A DNA stretch of 37,592 nucleotides from contig DAOSWM010000027.1 in assembly GCA_035380045.1 (NCBI GenBank), forward strand, positions 1 to 37,592. The letters are read 5' to 3'. The translations under genes and the position numbers were made by a program. Of the stretch, positions 16,374 through 24,771 are shown piece by piece. This DNA comes from DAOSWM01 sp035380045 (lineage in GTDB: Bacteria > Bacteroidota > Bacteroidia > Bacteroidales > Tenuifilaceae). The notes under the pieces were generated by a model that saw only the letters and a list, made by a program, of their open reading frames with translations, had not been told where the DNA came from and made no database searches. Each line of letters opens with the position of its first letter. Within the stretch, counting starts at the first letter, position 1.

Positions 16374-17762
16374 ATGGATAATATTTTTAGAATAGAACAC
16401 GATACATTGGGCGATGTAGAAGTCCCTGCCACAAAACTTTGGGCAGCCCAAACCCAGCGATCTCTTTTAAACTTCAACATTGGCGATGAAAAAATGCCCG
16501 TTGAAATAATTAACGCCTACGCGTTAGTTAAAAAATCGGCTGCCATTGCAAACAATCAGTACGGAATACTTTCTGAAGACAAGAAGGATTCTATTGTTAA
16601 AGTATGCGATGAAATTCTGGAAGGAAAGCATAATTCCGAGTTTCCCCTATCGGTATGGCAAACCGGCTCGGGAACCCAAACCAACATGAACCTGAACGAG
16701 GTAATTGCTAACCGTGCGCACTTGATTAGCGGAGGCGATTTAAGCGACCAGCAGAAGTTCCTTCATCCAAACGATGATGTGAACAAATCGCAGAGCAGCA
16801 ACGACACTTTCCCAACAGCCATGCACATTGCTGCATATACGCTAACGGTTGAAAACATTATTCCCTCACTAAAAGGTTTAATTGAAACCCTGAAAGAGAA
16901 AAGTAAAGATTTTTCAGGAACAATCAAAATTGGCCGTACACACTGGATGGACGCAACACCGTTGACTCTTGGACAAGAATTCTCGGGCTACGCATCGCAA
17001 CTTGAGCATGCACTTATGGCCATTGAAAACACGTTACCACATCTACTTGAGTTAGCCATTGGCGGAACAGCAGTGGGTACAGGAATTAATGCGCCCAAGG
17101 GTTTTTCAGATAATGTAACTCAAATTATATCAGAGATAACCGGGTACCCGTTTGTCCCTGCGCGCAATAAGTTTGAGGCGTTGGCCTCCCACGATGCCAT
17201 GGTTGAAACCCACGGTGCTTTTAAACAGCTTGCGGTTAGCTTAACAAAAATTGCCAACGACATTCGAATTATGGCCTCAGGGCCACGAAGCGGGATAGGT
17301 GAAATTTCGTTACCTGCCAACGAGCCGGGTTCATCGATAATGCCAGGGAAGGTTAACCCAACCCAAGTTGAAGCCCTTACCATGGCGTGCGCTCAGGTAA
17401 TAGGTAACGACTCGGCCATAACCATTGGCGGACTCAGCGGTAGCTTTGAGCTGAATGTGTACAAACCGCTAATTGCCTACAACTTCATACAATCGGCGAA
17501 ACTTCTGGCTCAAGCCTTAACGAGTTTCAACAGAAACTGTGTTGTTGGCATTGGAGCAAACCTACAAAACATTGAAAAGAACCTTAACAACTCGCTAATG
17601 CTCGTTACTTCATTAAATCCGCATATTGGCTACGAAAAGGCTGCTGAGGTAGCCAAAAAAGCGTATGCCGAAGGAATAAACCTAAAGGAAGCTGCTATAC
17701 AGCTGGGATACGTTACCGAGCAACAGTATAATCAGTGGGTCGACCCGAAAAAAATGGTGTAA
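16374..17762 (+). CDS. fumC: class II fumarate hydratase
   Basis: Interconverts fumarate and malate in the TCA cycle without an iron-sulfur cluster. I use the ATG at 16374 (MDNIFRIEHDTLGDVEVP), giving 462 residues, the family length. The upstream ATG at 16278 would translate the hairpin region. Motifs: SGTQTNMNLNEVIANRA, SSNDTFPTAMHIAA, GRTHWMDATPLTLGQEF, and the superfamily signature GSSIMPGKVNP with its catalytic serine loop. ELNVYKPLIAYN near the C terminus separates fumarase from aspartase, which it otherwise resembles. The stop is 11 bases from the stop of the convergent EEP gene. Confidence 0.96.
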   Translation: MDNIFRIEHDTLGDVEVPATKLWAAQTQRSLLNFNIGDEKMPVEIINAYALVKKSAAIANNQYGILSEDKKDSIVKVCDEILEGKHNSEFPLSVWQTGSGTQTNMNLNEVIANRAHLISGGDLSDQQKFLHPNDDVNKSQSSNDTFPTAMHIAAYTLTVENIIPSLKGLIETLKEKSKDFSGTIKIGRTHWMDATPLTLGQEFSGYASQLEHALMAIENTLPHLLELAIGGTAVGTGINAPKGFSDNVTQIISEITGYPFVPARNKFEALASHDAMVETHGAFKQLAVSLTKIANDIRIMASGPRSGIGEISLPANEPGSSIMPGKVNPTQVEALTMACAQVIGNDSAITIGGLSGSFELNVYKPLIAYNFIQSAKLLAQALTSFNRNCVVGIGANLQNIEKNLNNSLMLVTSLNPHIGYEKAAEVAKKAYAEGINLKEAAIQLGYVTEQQYNQWVDPKKMV

Positions 17763-17773
17763 CCAACCAAATT

Positions 17774-18859
17774 CTACTTAAGACTTATTGTTGAAATTAT
17801 TGGGTAGTGATCGGAATAGTTAACCTTTGGCGAGCGGTATGATGTTGCTACAAATTCAGGATTATACAGGATAAAATCGATACGGAACGAAGGAATGAAC
17901 CCACGGTAGGTATAACCAACTCCCGAGCCCATTTCAGTAAATGAGTCATCGAGGTTTTTCCGCATTTGACGGTAGTTGTAGGAGATGGGCGATTCGTTAA
18001 AGTCGCCACAAACAACAGCAGGGTACGGACTTTTCATGATGTGCTCGGTAACAAGTTCAACCTGCTGAGCCCGTTTAACCAGGGCATCGCGAAAGCGGAA
18101 TGAGATATCCTTAATCTCGTCCATCTTCTGAGAATCCTTGCGGTAACTCTGGTTGATTAAGAAGTTAATATTGCGTTCCTTTAGCCTTACCGACTGTAAA
18201 TGGTTGTTGTATATCCTAATCGTATCACCATTAACTAAAACATCGGTAAAAATGCAGGCATTGGCGCTATTCTCGAATTTTATTTCGCCAGTATTCACAA
18301 TTGGATACTTGCTAAAGGTTGCTAACCCGTACCCCGACTCTTTCCGTTTTACTATATAACCAACATGGGAATTGTACCCAATTTTTTCGCGAACCTGCTT
18401 CTCGGTTAGCTTCCCTTTTACTACGAAGAACTCCTGAAGGCAAACAATATCGAGGTTCTCATTTCTAATAAAATCAAATATTTTATTGAATGTAGGCTCC
18501 TCGTTGGACCAGTGGTAAAGTTTAAAAAGGTTCACATTGTACGACAGGATTTTAACATCATCCTTGCTGGTAATACTTCCCTTCCCAAAGGGAAATTGAA
18601 AGAAACTTGAGAAATGGTTTATCCCCAACAGGATTGCTACCAGAGGAATTAAAACCTCCCACTTCCATCTTAGAATCCAGTAAACAAGCACAAACAAATT
18701 CAATAAAAGTAATATAGGATAGCCTAACCCAACTATCCCGAAAAGCCAAAAAAACTGAGGATTAACGTAAACTGAAAGGTAGCTAAAAACCAGTGCAAGC
18801 CCAAGCAGCAGGCTCACAAACACCATGAAATGGTTCCCCAGCTTTTGAATTAGTTTCAT
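17774..18859 (-). CDS. membrane-anchored endonuclease/exonuclease/phosphatase-family protein
   Basis: 361 residues. Three hydrophobic segments (about 10-30, 35-60, 68-85) form an N-terminal membrane region. The EEP hydrolase domain spans about 102-361: N108 in SYNVNLF, E143 in CLQEFF, H220 in NNHLQS, GDFNESPISY (D286, N288) and the terminal SDHYP (D350, H351). All catalytic positions of the DNase I-like fold are present. The substrate is unknown: nucleic acid, phosphoinositide-like or other phosphoesters are all possible. It is last of a minus-strand series after mutL and two rhomboids, an order I recall as conserved in Bacteroidota, and lies five bases after the second rhomboid gene. Confidence 0.88.
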   Translation of the reverse strand: MKLIQKLGNHFMVFVSLLLGLALVFSYLSVYVNPQFFWLFGIVGLGYPILLLLNLFVLVYWILRWKWEVLIPLVAILLGINHFSSFFQFPFGKGSITSKDDVKILSYNVNLFKLYHWSNEEPTFNKIFDFIRNENLDIVCLQEFFVVKGKLTEKQVREKIGYNSHVGYIVKRKESGYGLATFSKYPIVNTGEIKFENSANACIFTDVLVNGDTIRIYNNHLQSVRLKERNINFLINQSYRKDSQKMDEIKDISFRFRDALVKRAQQVELVTEHIMKSPYPAVVCGDFNESPISYNYRQMRKNLDDSFTEMGSGVGYTYRGFIPSFRIDFILYNPEFVATSYRSPKVNYSDHYPIISTISLK

Positions 18860-18864
18860 GCTAA

Positions 18865-19749
18865 CTACTTTTTCAAGCTAAACAGCGTATTCTTCTCATC
18901 GGCCGTTAGGCTTTCATATCCAGCCTTCGAAATTTTTTCGAGAATTCTGTCAATTTCAGCTTGCTTTTCAGCTTTCATTTTGTTGTACTCAAAATCATCG
19001 GCAGCAGCACGCTTGTAGTTTACCTTCATTTTGCTCCTCTTTCGGGTTGATGATGAAGCCGAGAAAACATCAATTAGCCAGGTTGCGGGCTTCACCAAGT
19101 CGAAACCCTTATTATACGAGTAAATGTAAAGAAACCCGAATAGCGCTCCGCCAAGATGAGCAATGTGCCCGCCGGCATTGCTTCCGGCAATACTAATCAC
19201 ATCAAGAACTATTAAAAAGGCTCCAATATACTTCAGCCTCACTTGGCCAATGAAAAGCAGGTTTAACGATACGTTTGGTGCGTAGGTTACCGCTGCAAAA
19301 ACTACGGCATAAACCGACGCCGATGCTCCCAAAGCGTAAGAAATCGGAAGCACATTGGCAAAAACGGGGAACACATTATAAAAAAGAATATACAGGAACG
19401 CTCCGGCAACTCCCCCCATAAGGTAAACACCCAGTAACTTACGCTCCGACATGTAACCCAAGAAAATCCTTCCAAACCAGTACAGCCATAGAAGGTTGAA
19501 CAGGATATGAATGAACCCCTCATGGAAAAACATGTAGGTAAAAATTGTCCATGGCCTGCTAAGTAGGTTCGGAATGTAAGCCGGGACTGCAAGGTATTGC
19601 GAGAGCGTATAGCCAAAATCTGAACCGGCAAGAAAAAGCAACGCTTTAAGAATGTTGAATACTAAAAAAACCGCCAGGTTGACGTATATTATCTTCACCA
19701 GCAAGCCACCTTCCCTGAACGATTGCTTTATCTCATCAATTATATTCAT
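18865..19749 (-). CDS. rhomboid family intramembrane protease, second copy
   Basis: 294 residues from the ATG at 19749 (MNIIDEIKQSFREGG). A longer frame starting at 19857 would overlap the upstream rhomboid gene by 86 bases and adds a non-rhomboid stretch, so I reject it. Rhomboid features: HEGFIHILFNLLWLY (H76, H81, N85, as in GlpG), serine S143 in GASAS, and H195 in GGHIAHLGG. The Ser-His dyad is present, but the usual GxSG is GASA. A hydrophilic, Lys-rich C-terminal tail of about 75 residues follows the last membrane helix. It probably cleaves transmembrane substrates in the inner membrane; substrates are unknown. Confidence 0.9.
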   Translation of the reverse strand: MNIIDEIKQSFREGGLLVKIIYVNLAVFLVFNILKALLFLAGSDFGYTLSQYLAVPAYIPNLLSRPWTIFTYMFFHEGFIHILFNLLWLYWFGRIFLGYMSERKLLGVYLMGGVAGAFLYILFYNVFPVFANVLPISYALGASASVYAVVFAAVTYAPNVSLNLLFIGQVRLKYIGAFLIVLDVISIAGSNAGGHIAHLGGALFGFLYIYSYNKGFDLVKPATWLIDVFSASSSTRKRSKMKVNYKRAAADDFEYNKMKAEKQAEIDRILEKISKAGYESLTADEKNTLFSLKK

Positions 19750-19771
19750 GTGTAAAAGTCTGTTTTTAAAA

Positions 19772-20596
19772 CTAATAAAATCTATCGCGCCTATGCGCCC
19801 AGTACTTAATGAAAATAAAACCAAAAAGCATGCCACCCAAATGCGCAAAATGCGCAATGTTACTTCCTGGTTGAGTTATTGCTAGCCAAAGTTCAATGGC
19901 GCCGTAGCCCATCACAAAGTACTTGGCTTTTATGGGTATTGGAGGGAAAATAAGCATTAGCTGGGTATTGGGGAAGTACATCCCAAAAGCTAAAAGTACG
20001 CCAAAAACAGCACCCGATGCGCCTACTGTTGGCACGTTCATTTTTGCATCAATAAGTTGACGTGCATACTCTTGTGCCTGATTCATAAATACTTGGTTGT
20101 TTGGGTTGTTGAACCAGGCTCCCAGCATATTGTCGTATATTGTTCCGTAGTACTCGGGGAAGTATTTTGTGACGAATGCCGCAAAGGTTTCGGGTGAAAG
20201 GGTGTTCAGCATTGCGGTAGCTGCTTTTTCTATCCCAGTAATTTGAAAATGAATTACTAGCGTGTGAAGTAGTGCAGCGCCCAGCCCGGTAACCATGTAG
20301 TAGGTAAGAAAGCGTTTGCTTCCCCATACCTGTTCCAGAATCCGCCCAAACATGAACAGGGCAAACATATTAAAAAACAGGTGGGTAAGTCCACCATGCA
20401 TAAACATGTGGGTAACTATTTGGTGTGGACGAAACAAGGAGGAACCAAAATAGAAAAGCCCTAAAATGCGGTTTAAATCAATACCAAAACTTGTCCCCAA
20501 CACCCAGGTAACAAGAAGAAGGATGGCATTTATGATTATCAGGTTTTTTACCACAGGAGGGATGTTCTCGAAACCTGTTCGGCCCATTGTACTCAT
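19772..20596 (-). CDS. rhomboid family intramembrane serine protease
   Basis: 274 residues. The six-helix rhomboid core has HGGLTHLFFNMFALFMFG, the nucleophile S194 in GASGAVFG and H249 in SNIAHFAHLGG. Between helices 3 and 4 there is a long insertion (about residues 120-185, including YFPEYYGTIYDNM and an Asn/Gln-rich stretch), probably a periplasmic or cytoplasmic loop. It sits 22 bases upstream of the second rhomboid gene and 88 bases after mutL. The two copies differ in the active-site motif and in the insertion, so they have probably diverged in substrate. Confidence 0.92.
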   Translation of the reverse strand: MSTMGRTGFENIPPVVKNLIIINAILLLVTWVLGTSFGIDLNRILGLFYFGSSLFRPHQIVTHMFMHGGLTHLFFNMFALFMFGRILEQVWGSKRFLTYYMVTGLGAALLHTLVIHFQITGIEKAATAMLNTLSPETFAAFVTKYFPEYYGTIYDNMLGAWFNNPNNQVFMNQAQEYARQLIDAKMNVPTVGASGAVFGVLLAFGMYFPNTQLMLIFPPIPIKAKYFVMGYGAIELWLAITQPGSNIAHFAHLGGMLFGFIFIKYWAHRRDRFY

Positions 20597-20684
20597 AATT
20601 CAACTATTTTTCTGTAAAACAAACGCATAAAATGCTAGTTTGTTCTGTTTGCTTATGTATACTAAGTTAATAATTAGAAACCAA

Positions 20685-22529
20685 TTACTTAAACTTTTTT
20701 TCAATCTCATCGGTTTGAAGAATGTGAACTACAGGCTTGCCATCGGGCGAATGATTAGGTTGCTTACATGCAAAAAGTTTGTCAACTAAATCCTGCATTT
20801 CAAATGGATCCAACGATCGTCCATACGGAATTGCTGAGGCTTTTGCCATTGACATGGCCAGCTTCTGGTGCGCGTCAACCTTTGCGTTTCCCATATTTTC
20901 TTTAAAGTAGCTCAGTAGTTCAATCACAAACTTCTCAGGATTGGGAATTTTTAAGTGTGCTGGCAACGCATTCACAGCAACTGTATCCTTCCCTAAAATT
21001 GATAACTCAACTCCCAGAAGCGAGAGTTCCTCCTTTATTTGATCGAGTAAAGTGAAATCGCCGGCGCTAAGCTCAATGGTATGTGGGAAAAGTTCCTGCT
21101 GTGCGCTGGCGGGGCCCATGGAAAGGTTAAGCAGAAAGTTCTCGAACAGAATGCGTTCGTGAGCTCTCCGTTGGTCAATAACCATTAGCCCCGACTTCAC
21201 CGATGAGAGTATGTACCTGTTCTTAAACTGGAAGAACCGTTGAGTTGCCTTGGGAAAAAGTGATTCTTCCTCTTCTGGATCGATGTTAAGTTTGCTCTCA
21301 ACTATCTCGTCCTCAAAACCTATACCCCTTTCGTTGTGGTAAAGTTCCTGCCATCCCTCAACCGATTTTTTTTGGTAATCAAGTTGCATTCCCCTTGTGG
21401 GACGAACCCTTACATTCTCTTCCTCGAATGGATTGTAACTGGGGTTAACCATTATTTCAGGCACACTAACAGGCGCACTCTTTGGGAAGAAGGGGATATC
21501 AACCGCCATTTCGCTCTCAAAATCGAGCGAGGGCACTACCGCAAATTTCCCCAGAGTTTCCCTAACTGCTGCATGCAGAATTTGCCAAATTACTCGCTCG
21601 TCCTCAAATTTTATTTCGGTTTTAGTTGGGTGAATGTTTACATCAATGGCCTCCGGGTCAATCTCAAAGTAAATAAAATAAGGGGGGATTGCATCGGGAG
21701 CCAGCAGCTTCTCGTACGATTTGGTTACCGCTTTGTGTAGGTAGGGATTCTTCATGAAACGGTTATTCACGAAGAAGAACTGTTCGCCTGGGCTTTTCTT
21801 TGCGCTCTCAGGTTTACCGATGAATCCCGATATTTTTATTACCGATGTAGGAGCATTTAACTCCAGCAGCTGCTGGTTGACGTTTCTTCCCATGAGGCTA
21901 ACAATTCGCTGCTTGAAGTTTGCCGCTGGTAAGTTGTAGATATCGGCTCCGTTATGCGACAGCACCATCGAAACGTGTGGGTTACCCAGTGCAACCCGCT
22001 GAAATTCAGAAATAATATGCTTCAACTCCAGCGAGGTGCTTTTTAAAAACTTTCGACGGGCTGGAACATTAAAAAAGAGGTTTTTTATGCTGAAGTTTGC
22101 ACCCTGGGCGCAGGCGGCAGGCTCGTGTTTTGCCACATCGGAGCCTACAATTCGGATATAGGTTCCCACCTGGTCGCTAGCTCGTCGAGTACGCAGTTCA
22201 ACCTCAGCTATGGCTGCTATTGAGGCTAACGCTTCTCCACGAAACCCCATGGTTTTTATTGCAAACAGATCGTCGGCCTTCGCTATTTTCGATGTTGCAT
22301 GTCGCTCGAAGCAAAGCCTTGCATCGGTTTCCGACATACCGCAACCATCGTCAATAATCTGAATCAGCGCTTTCCCTCCGTCCCTGACATTCACCTCAAT
22401 ACGCGTGGAACCAGCATCAACAGAATTTTCCATAAGTTCTTTCACAACCGAAGCGGGTCGTTGAACTACCTCGCCAGCTGCAATTTGGTTTGCCACCGAA
22501 TCGGGGAGAAGATGAATTACGTCAGCCAT
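20685..22529 (-). CDS. mutL: DNA mismatch repair protein MutL
   Basis: 614 residues. The GHKL ATPase domain (1-330) has NQIAAGEVVQRPASVVKEL, E31/N35 for Mg-ATP, DDGCGM (61-66) and MGFRGEALASI. The C-terminal dimerisation domain starts near 425. The metal-site motif that in nicking MutL homologues begins DQHA reads DQRRAHERILFE (452-463), so the His is replaced by Arg. The later Cys/His metal motifs are also not canonical (MAKASAIPYG, HSPDGKP). It is therefore likely a non-nicking MutL, or one with altered metal binding. It follows a small membrane-protein gene by 16 bases. Confidence 0.97.
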   Translation of the reverse strand: MADVIHLLPDSVANQIAAGEVVQRPASVVKELMENSVDAGSTRIEVNVRDGGKALIQIIDDGCGMSETDARLCFERHATSKIAKADDLFAIKTMGFRGEALASIAAIAEVELRTRRASDQVGTYIRIVGSDVAKHEPAACAQGANFSIKNLFFNVPARRKFLKSTSLELKHIISEFQRVALGNPHVSMVLSHNGADIYNLPAANFKQRIVSLMGRNVNQQLLELNAPTSVIKISGFIGKPESAKKSPGEQFFFVNNRFMKNPYLHKAVTKSYEKLLAPDAIPPYFIYFEIDPEAIDVNIHPTKTEIKFEDERVIWQILHAAVRETLGKFAVVPSLDFESEMAVDIPFFPKSAPVSVPEIMVNPSYNPFEEENVRVRPTRGMQLDYQKKSVEGWQELYHNERGIGFEDEIVESKLNIDPEEEESLFPKATQRFFQFKNRYILSSVKSGLMVIDQRRAHERILFENFLLNLSMGPASAQQELFPHTIELSAGDFTLLDQIKEELSLLGVELSILGKDTVAVNALPAHLKIPNPEKFVIELLSYFKENMGNAKVDAHQKLAMSMAKASAIPYGRSLDPFEMQDLVDKLFACKQPNHSPDGKPVVHILQTDEIEKKFK

Positions 22530-22545
22530 AAACTATAAGGAAATT

Positions 22546-22824
22546 CTAGTAGTAAAAGAAGAAGTACGCCAGAAGTAGCAGAATAGCTAAAATAATGATT
22601 AGCCTAAAATTACTCTTTGATTTGCTACGTACCGAGCGAGCGTAGTAGCCTCTCATCCTACCTTTTATTCCCGACACACGAATCTCATTCTCGTCGGTTA
22701 ATCCCAACTCCTGCTTTATTTGTTGCTCACGCTCCTTGAGCGCTTCCTTGCGTTCATCGTAAAAAACTGGCCTGTAGTTAAACTGGCGTGGCCTAGGTGT
22801 TTTAAACATGCTAACTATTCCCAT
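22546..22824 (-). CDS. small conserved-type protein with C-terminal membrane helix
   Basis: 92 residues. The basic, charged N-terminal part (YDERKEALKEREQQIKQELG, probably helical) is followed by an Arg-rich stretch (GIKGRMRGYYARSVRSK) and a C-terminal hydrophobic helix (LIIILAILLLLAYFFFYY), suggesting a tail-anchored protein facing the cytoplasm. I do not recognise a named family. The start at 22824 is fixed by a strong AAGGAGGAGG just upstream, rare in this window; the internal ATG (MFKTP) lacks this. It is directly upstream of mutL (16 bases) and probably cotranscribed. Confidence 0.8.
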   Translation of the reverse strand: MGIVSMFKTPRPRQFNYRPVFYDERKEALKEREQQIKQELGLTDENEIRVSGIKGRMRGYYARSVRSKSKSNFRLIIILAILLLLAYFFFYY

Positions 22825-22826
22825 AA

Positions 22827-22839
22827 ATCCTCCTCCTTA
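22827..22839 (-). promoter_or_regulatory. strong Shine-Dalgarno sequence
   Basis: On the minus strand AAGGAGGAGG lies about six bases before the ATG at 22824. It is a near-complete anti-16S match. Other starts in this window lack such sites, as expected for Bacteroidota, so it decides the start and may give high translation. Confidence 0.6.
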
Positions 22840-22852
22840 CTTTTCAAAAAAA

Positions 22853-22882
22853 CAAAGATACCTTTTTCTATGGGACTTGAAA
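22853..22882 (-). promoter_or_regulatory. putative promoter of the small-protein/mutL run
   Basis: The minus strand reads TATCTTTG at 22860-22853, an exact TAnnTTTG. TTTC (22882-22879) lies 18 bases upstream, a near match to TTTG. The ATG is 28 bases downstream. Its position after the ruvC stop makes it a plausible start for the small protein, mutL, rhomboid, rhomboid and EEP transcript. Confidence 0.55.
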
Positions 22883-22925
22883 AACCATTAAAATAATATG
22901 AGAATGTAAAAAATGTTAAAAAGCG

Positions 22926-23492
22926 TTACTTCTTAACCCTTGTGGGGTTAGTTTTAATGAATTTTTCCCAGCTGCTAACCTTTGCTCCTCCTCCTGTTCC
23001 ATGAAGCTGGTAACTATGGCAAACGGCTGCTGCCAGCCCATCGGTAGCGTCGAAGTATTTCTGGTCAAAGTCGTTCACTTTGAGAATACTTTTCAACATG
23101 GCAGCAACCTGCTCCTTCGAGGCGTTTCCCTGCCCAGTGATTGCCATTTTAATCTTTCGGGGTGCGTACTCGAATATTGGCACTGAACGCGACAGCACAG
23201 CGGCCATGGCAACCCCTTGGGCTCGTCCTAGTTTCAACATACTCTGCACATTCTTTCCAAAGAATGGCGCTTCAATGGCAACCTCATCGGGCAGATACTC
23301 AATTACCAGCTGTTGAACCCTTTCGTAAATTGCCTTTAACTTAAGGTAATGGTCAGGATACTTTTTCAAATCAACAACTCCCAGCACTATGAGTTCCGAT
23401 TTATTCTTCCCAAGAACCCGTATGACACCATACCCCAACACCGATGTACCGGGGTCGATTCCAAGAATTATTCTTTCGGGATGTACATTCAT
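22926..23492 (-). CDS. ruvC: crossover junction endodeoxyribonuclease RuvC
   Basis: Resolves Holliday junctions with RuvAB. I start at 23492 (MNVHPERIILGIDPGTS), giving 188 residues; the ATG at 23525 would add 11 residues and overlap the upstream gene. Acidic active-site residues: D13 in GIDPGTS, E74 in VAIEAPFFG, and D148/D151 in FDATDGLAAAVCH. KMAITGQGNASKEQVA is a typical RuvC stretch. The basic C-terminal tail (KFIKTNPTRVKK) exceeds the E. coli protein. The upstream S41 gene stop codon is a single base from this ATG, suggesting translational coupling. Confidence 0.95.
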   Translation of the reverse strand: MNVHPERIILGIDPGTSVLGYGVIRVLGKNKSELIVLGVVDLKKYPDHYLKLKAIYERVQQLVIEYLPDEVAIEAPFFGKNVQSMLKLGRAQGVAMAAVLSRSVPIFEYAPRKIKMAITGQGNASKEQVAAMLKSILKVNDFDQKYFDATDGLAAAVCHSYQLHGTGGGAKVSSWEKFIKTNPTRVKK

Positions 23493-23493
23493 T

Positions 23494-24768
23494 TTACCAA
23501 GCACCGATTTCACTTTGAATTCCATTATAAACTTGATAGTCTAGCACTTTACTTGATTCAATGGGCTCTGTTTTCACAATAGTCCCCGTAAGATAATTTA
23601 TTGCAGTAAAAATGCTTGCTTCATTCAAATCGCCAAATGGGAACTCAACCCCGTCGGCACATGTATAATCAACAGGTATCCCATCATAAAAATCGCCTTC
23701 TCCGTTTGCGTTCAATACTCGGAAGCATATAGGGACGAACGCCCAATCGAAATTCTCATAAGTTTTTCCGTACATTCCAACAGGTTTCCCGTAGGTTGTG
23801 CTACCAACTAACGTAACACCCATATGGGGTTTGAGGCCATTTATAAGCGCCTCGCTTGCTGAAGCTGACAAACCAGTTGTTACGAAAACAACCCGGTTTA
23901 ACGACAGAGAATTTGGTTTTGCAGTGATATACGATGAATAGTTTTTATCTTGACGCTTATCGTTATGTACTAGTGTTGCATAAATTTCCCCGTTAGCAAC
24001 AGACCCAGCAATTTGACCTGCCAAATGGTTTGAAACATCGAGGCTACCTCCCGTATTATACCTTAAATCAACTATCAAATCGGACACTCCCTGAAGTTGA
24101 AAGTCACTAAACACTTCATCGAGTTCAATGGTTGTTGGTGTTATAAACCCTTTAAGAACAAAGTAGCCTACCTTGCTCCCATTAAAATTGTAAATTGTAT
24201 CCATTAGCACAGTATTCATGGCTATTACCGATTTTTCTACAACCCGAACAATAACCTCATCGTTTGGCCCGGCAAAAGTGAATGTGGTTTTGAATCCAAC
24301 ATCATCGGGGCCAAGTAAACTGTTCACATTCTCTGGCGTTGGGGTGATGCTATTTATTTTTGTAATTCTCCATCCACGTTCCACCCCAAATTCAGTAAAA
24401 GGGGAGTTACGAAACACAAAAGTTATCCAGAGGTTGTTGTTCGCATCAAAAGCACTACCAAAACCGTAACCCACGTACTTGCCCTCCTCGTAGTATGCCT
24501 CAAGATTCTGCCTCGTGGTAACGTAGCTCCACCTATCTAGCTCCTTGTAACGCAATGCTTCAAGCAACTCAATGGGAGAAGGATAATCTTCCACGTTAAC
24601 TGCTGGCATGTGTTCGTACCAAAGGTACCAGTAATCCATGAAACTATACAACGCCAGATTGGCCTCCAGGTATTGGTCGTCATCATCTCTATTGCACCCA
24701 ACAAACGATAAAGAATAAAACAAAACGATAGAGATAAGCGAAAACTTCACACATCTTATTATTCTCAT
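23494..24768 (-). CDS. S41 family peptidase lipoprotein
   Basis: 424 residues. The signal peptide and lipobox SFVGC give lipidated C25, followed by an acidic linker DDDD. A helical N-terminal segment and a PDZ-like stretch (about 95-180) precede the C-terminal-processing-protease fold. Catalytic Ser S303 lies in LSASASEALI and Lys K328 in TTYGKPVG, the expected Ser-Lys dyad. DLRYNTGGSLDV is the conserved core. It probably acts in the periplasm; the substrate is unknown. It overlaps neither neighbour: 3 bases follow the EamA stop and ruvC is coupled at its 3' end. Confidence 0.92.
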   Translation of the reverse strand: MRIIRCVKFSLISIVLFYSLSFVGCNRDDDDQYLEANLALYSFMDYWYLWYEHMPAVNVEDYPSPIELLEALRYKELDRWSYVTTRQNLEAYYEEGKYVGYGFGSAFDANNNLWITFVFRNSPFTEFGVERGWRITKINSITPTPENVNSLLGPDDVGFKTTFTFAGPNDEVIVRVVEKSVIAMNTVLMDTIYNFNGSKVGYFVLKGFITPTTIELDEVFSDFQLQGVSDLIVDLRYNTGGSLDVSNHLAGQIAGSVANGEIYATLVHNDKRQDKNYSSYITAKPNSLSLNRVVFVTTGLSASASEALINGLKPHMGVTLVGSTTYGKPVGMYGKTYENFDWAFVPICFRVLNANGEGDFYDGIPVDYTCADGVEFPFGDLNEASIFTAINYLTGTIVKTEPIESSKVLDYQVYNGIQSEIGAW

Positions 24769-24771
24769 TTT

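Noticed and set aside
19750..19857. Upstream start for the second rhomboid gene
   Set aside because: Would overlap the first rhomboid gene by 86 bases and add a non-family segment; the ATG at 19749 fits.
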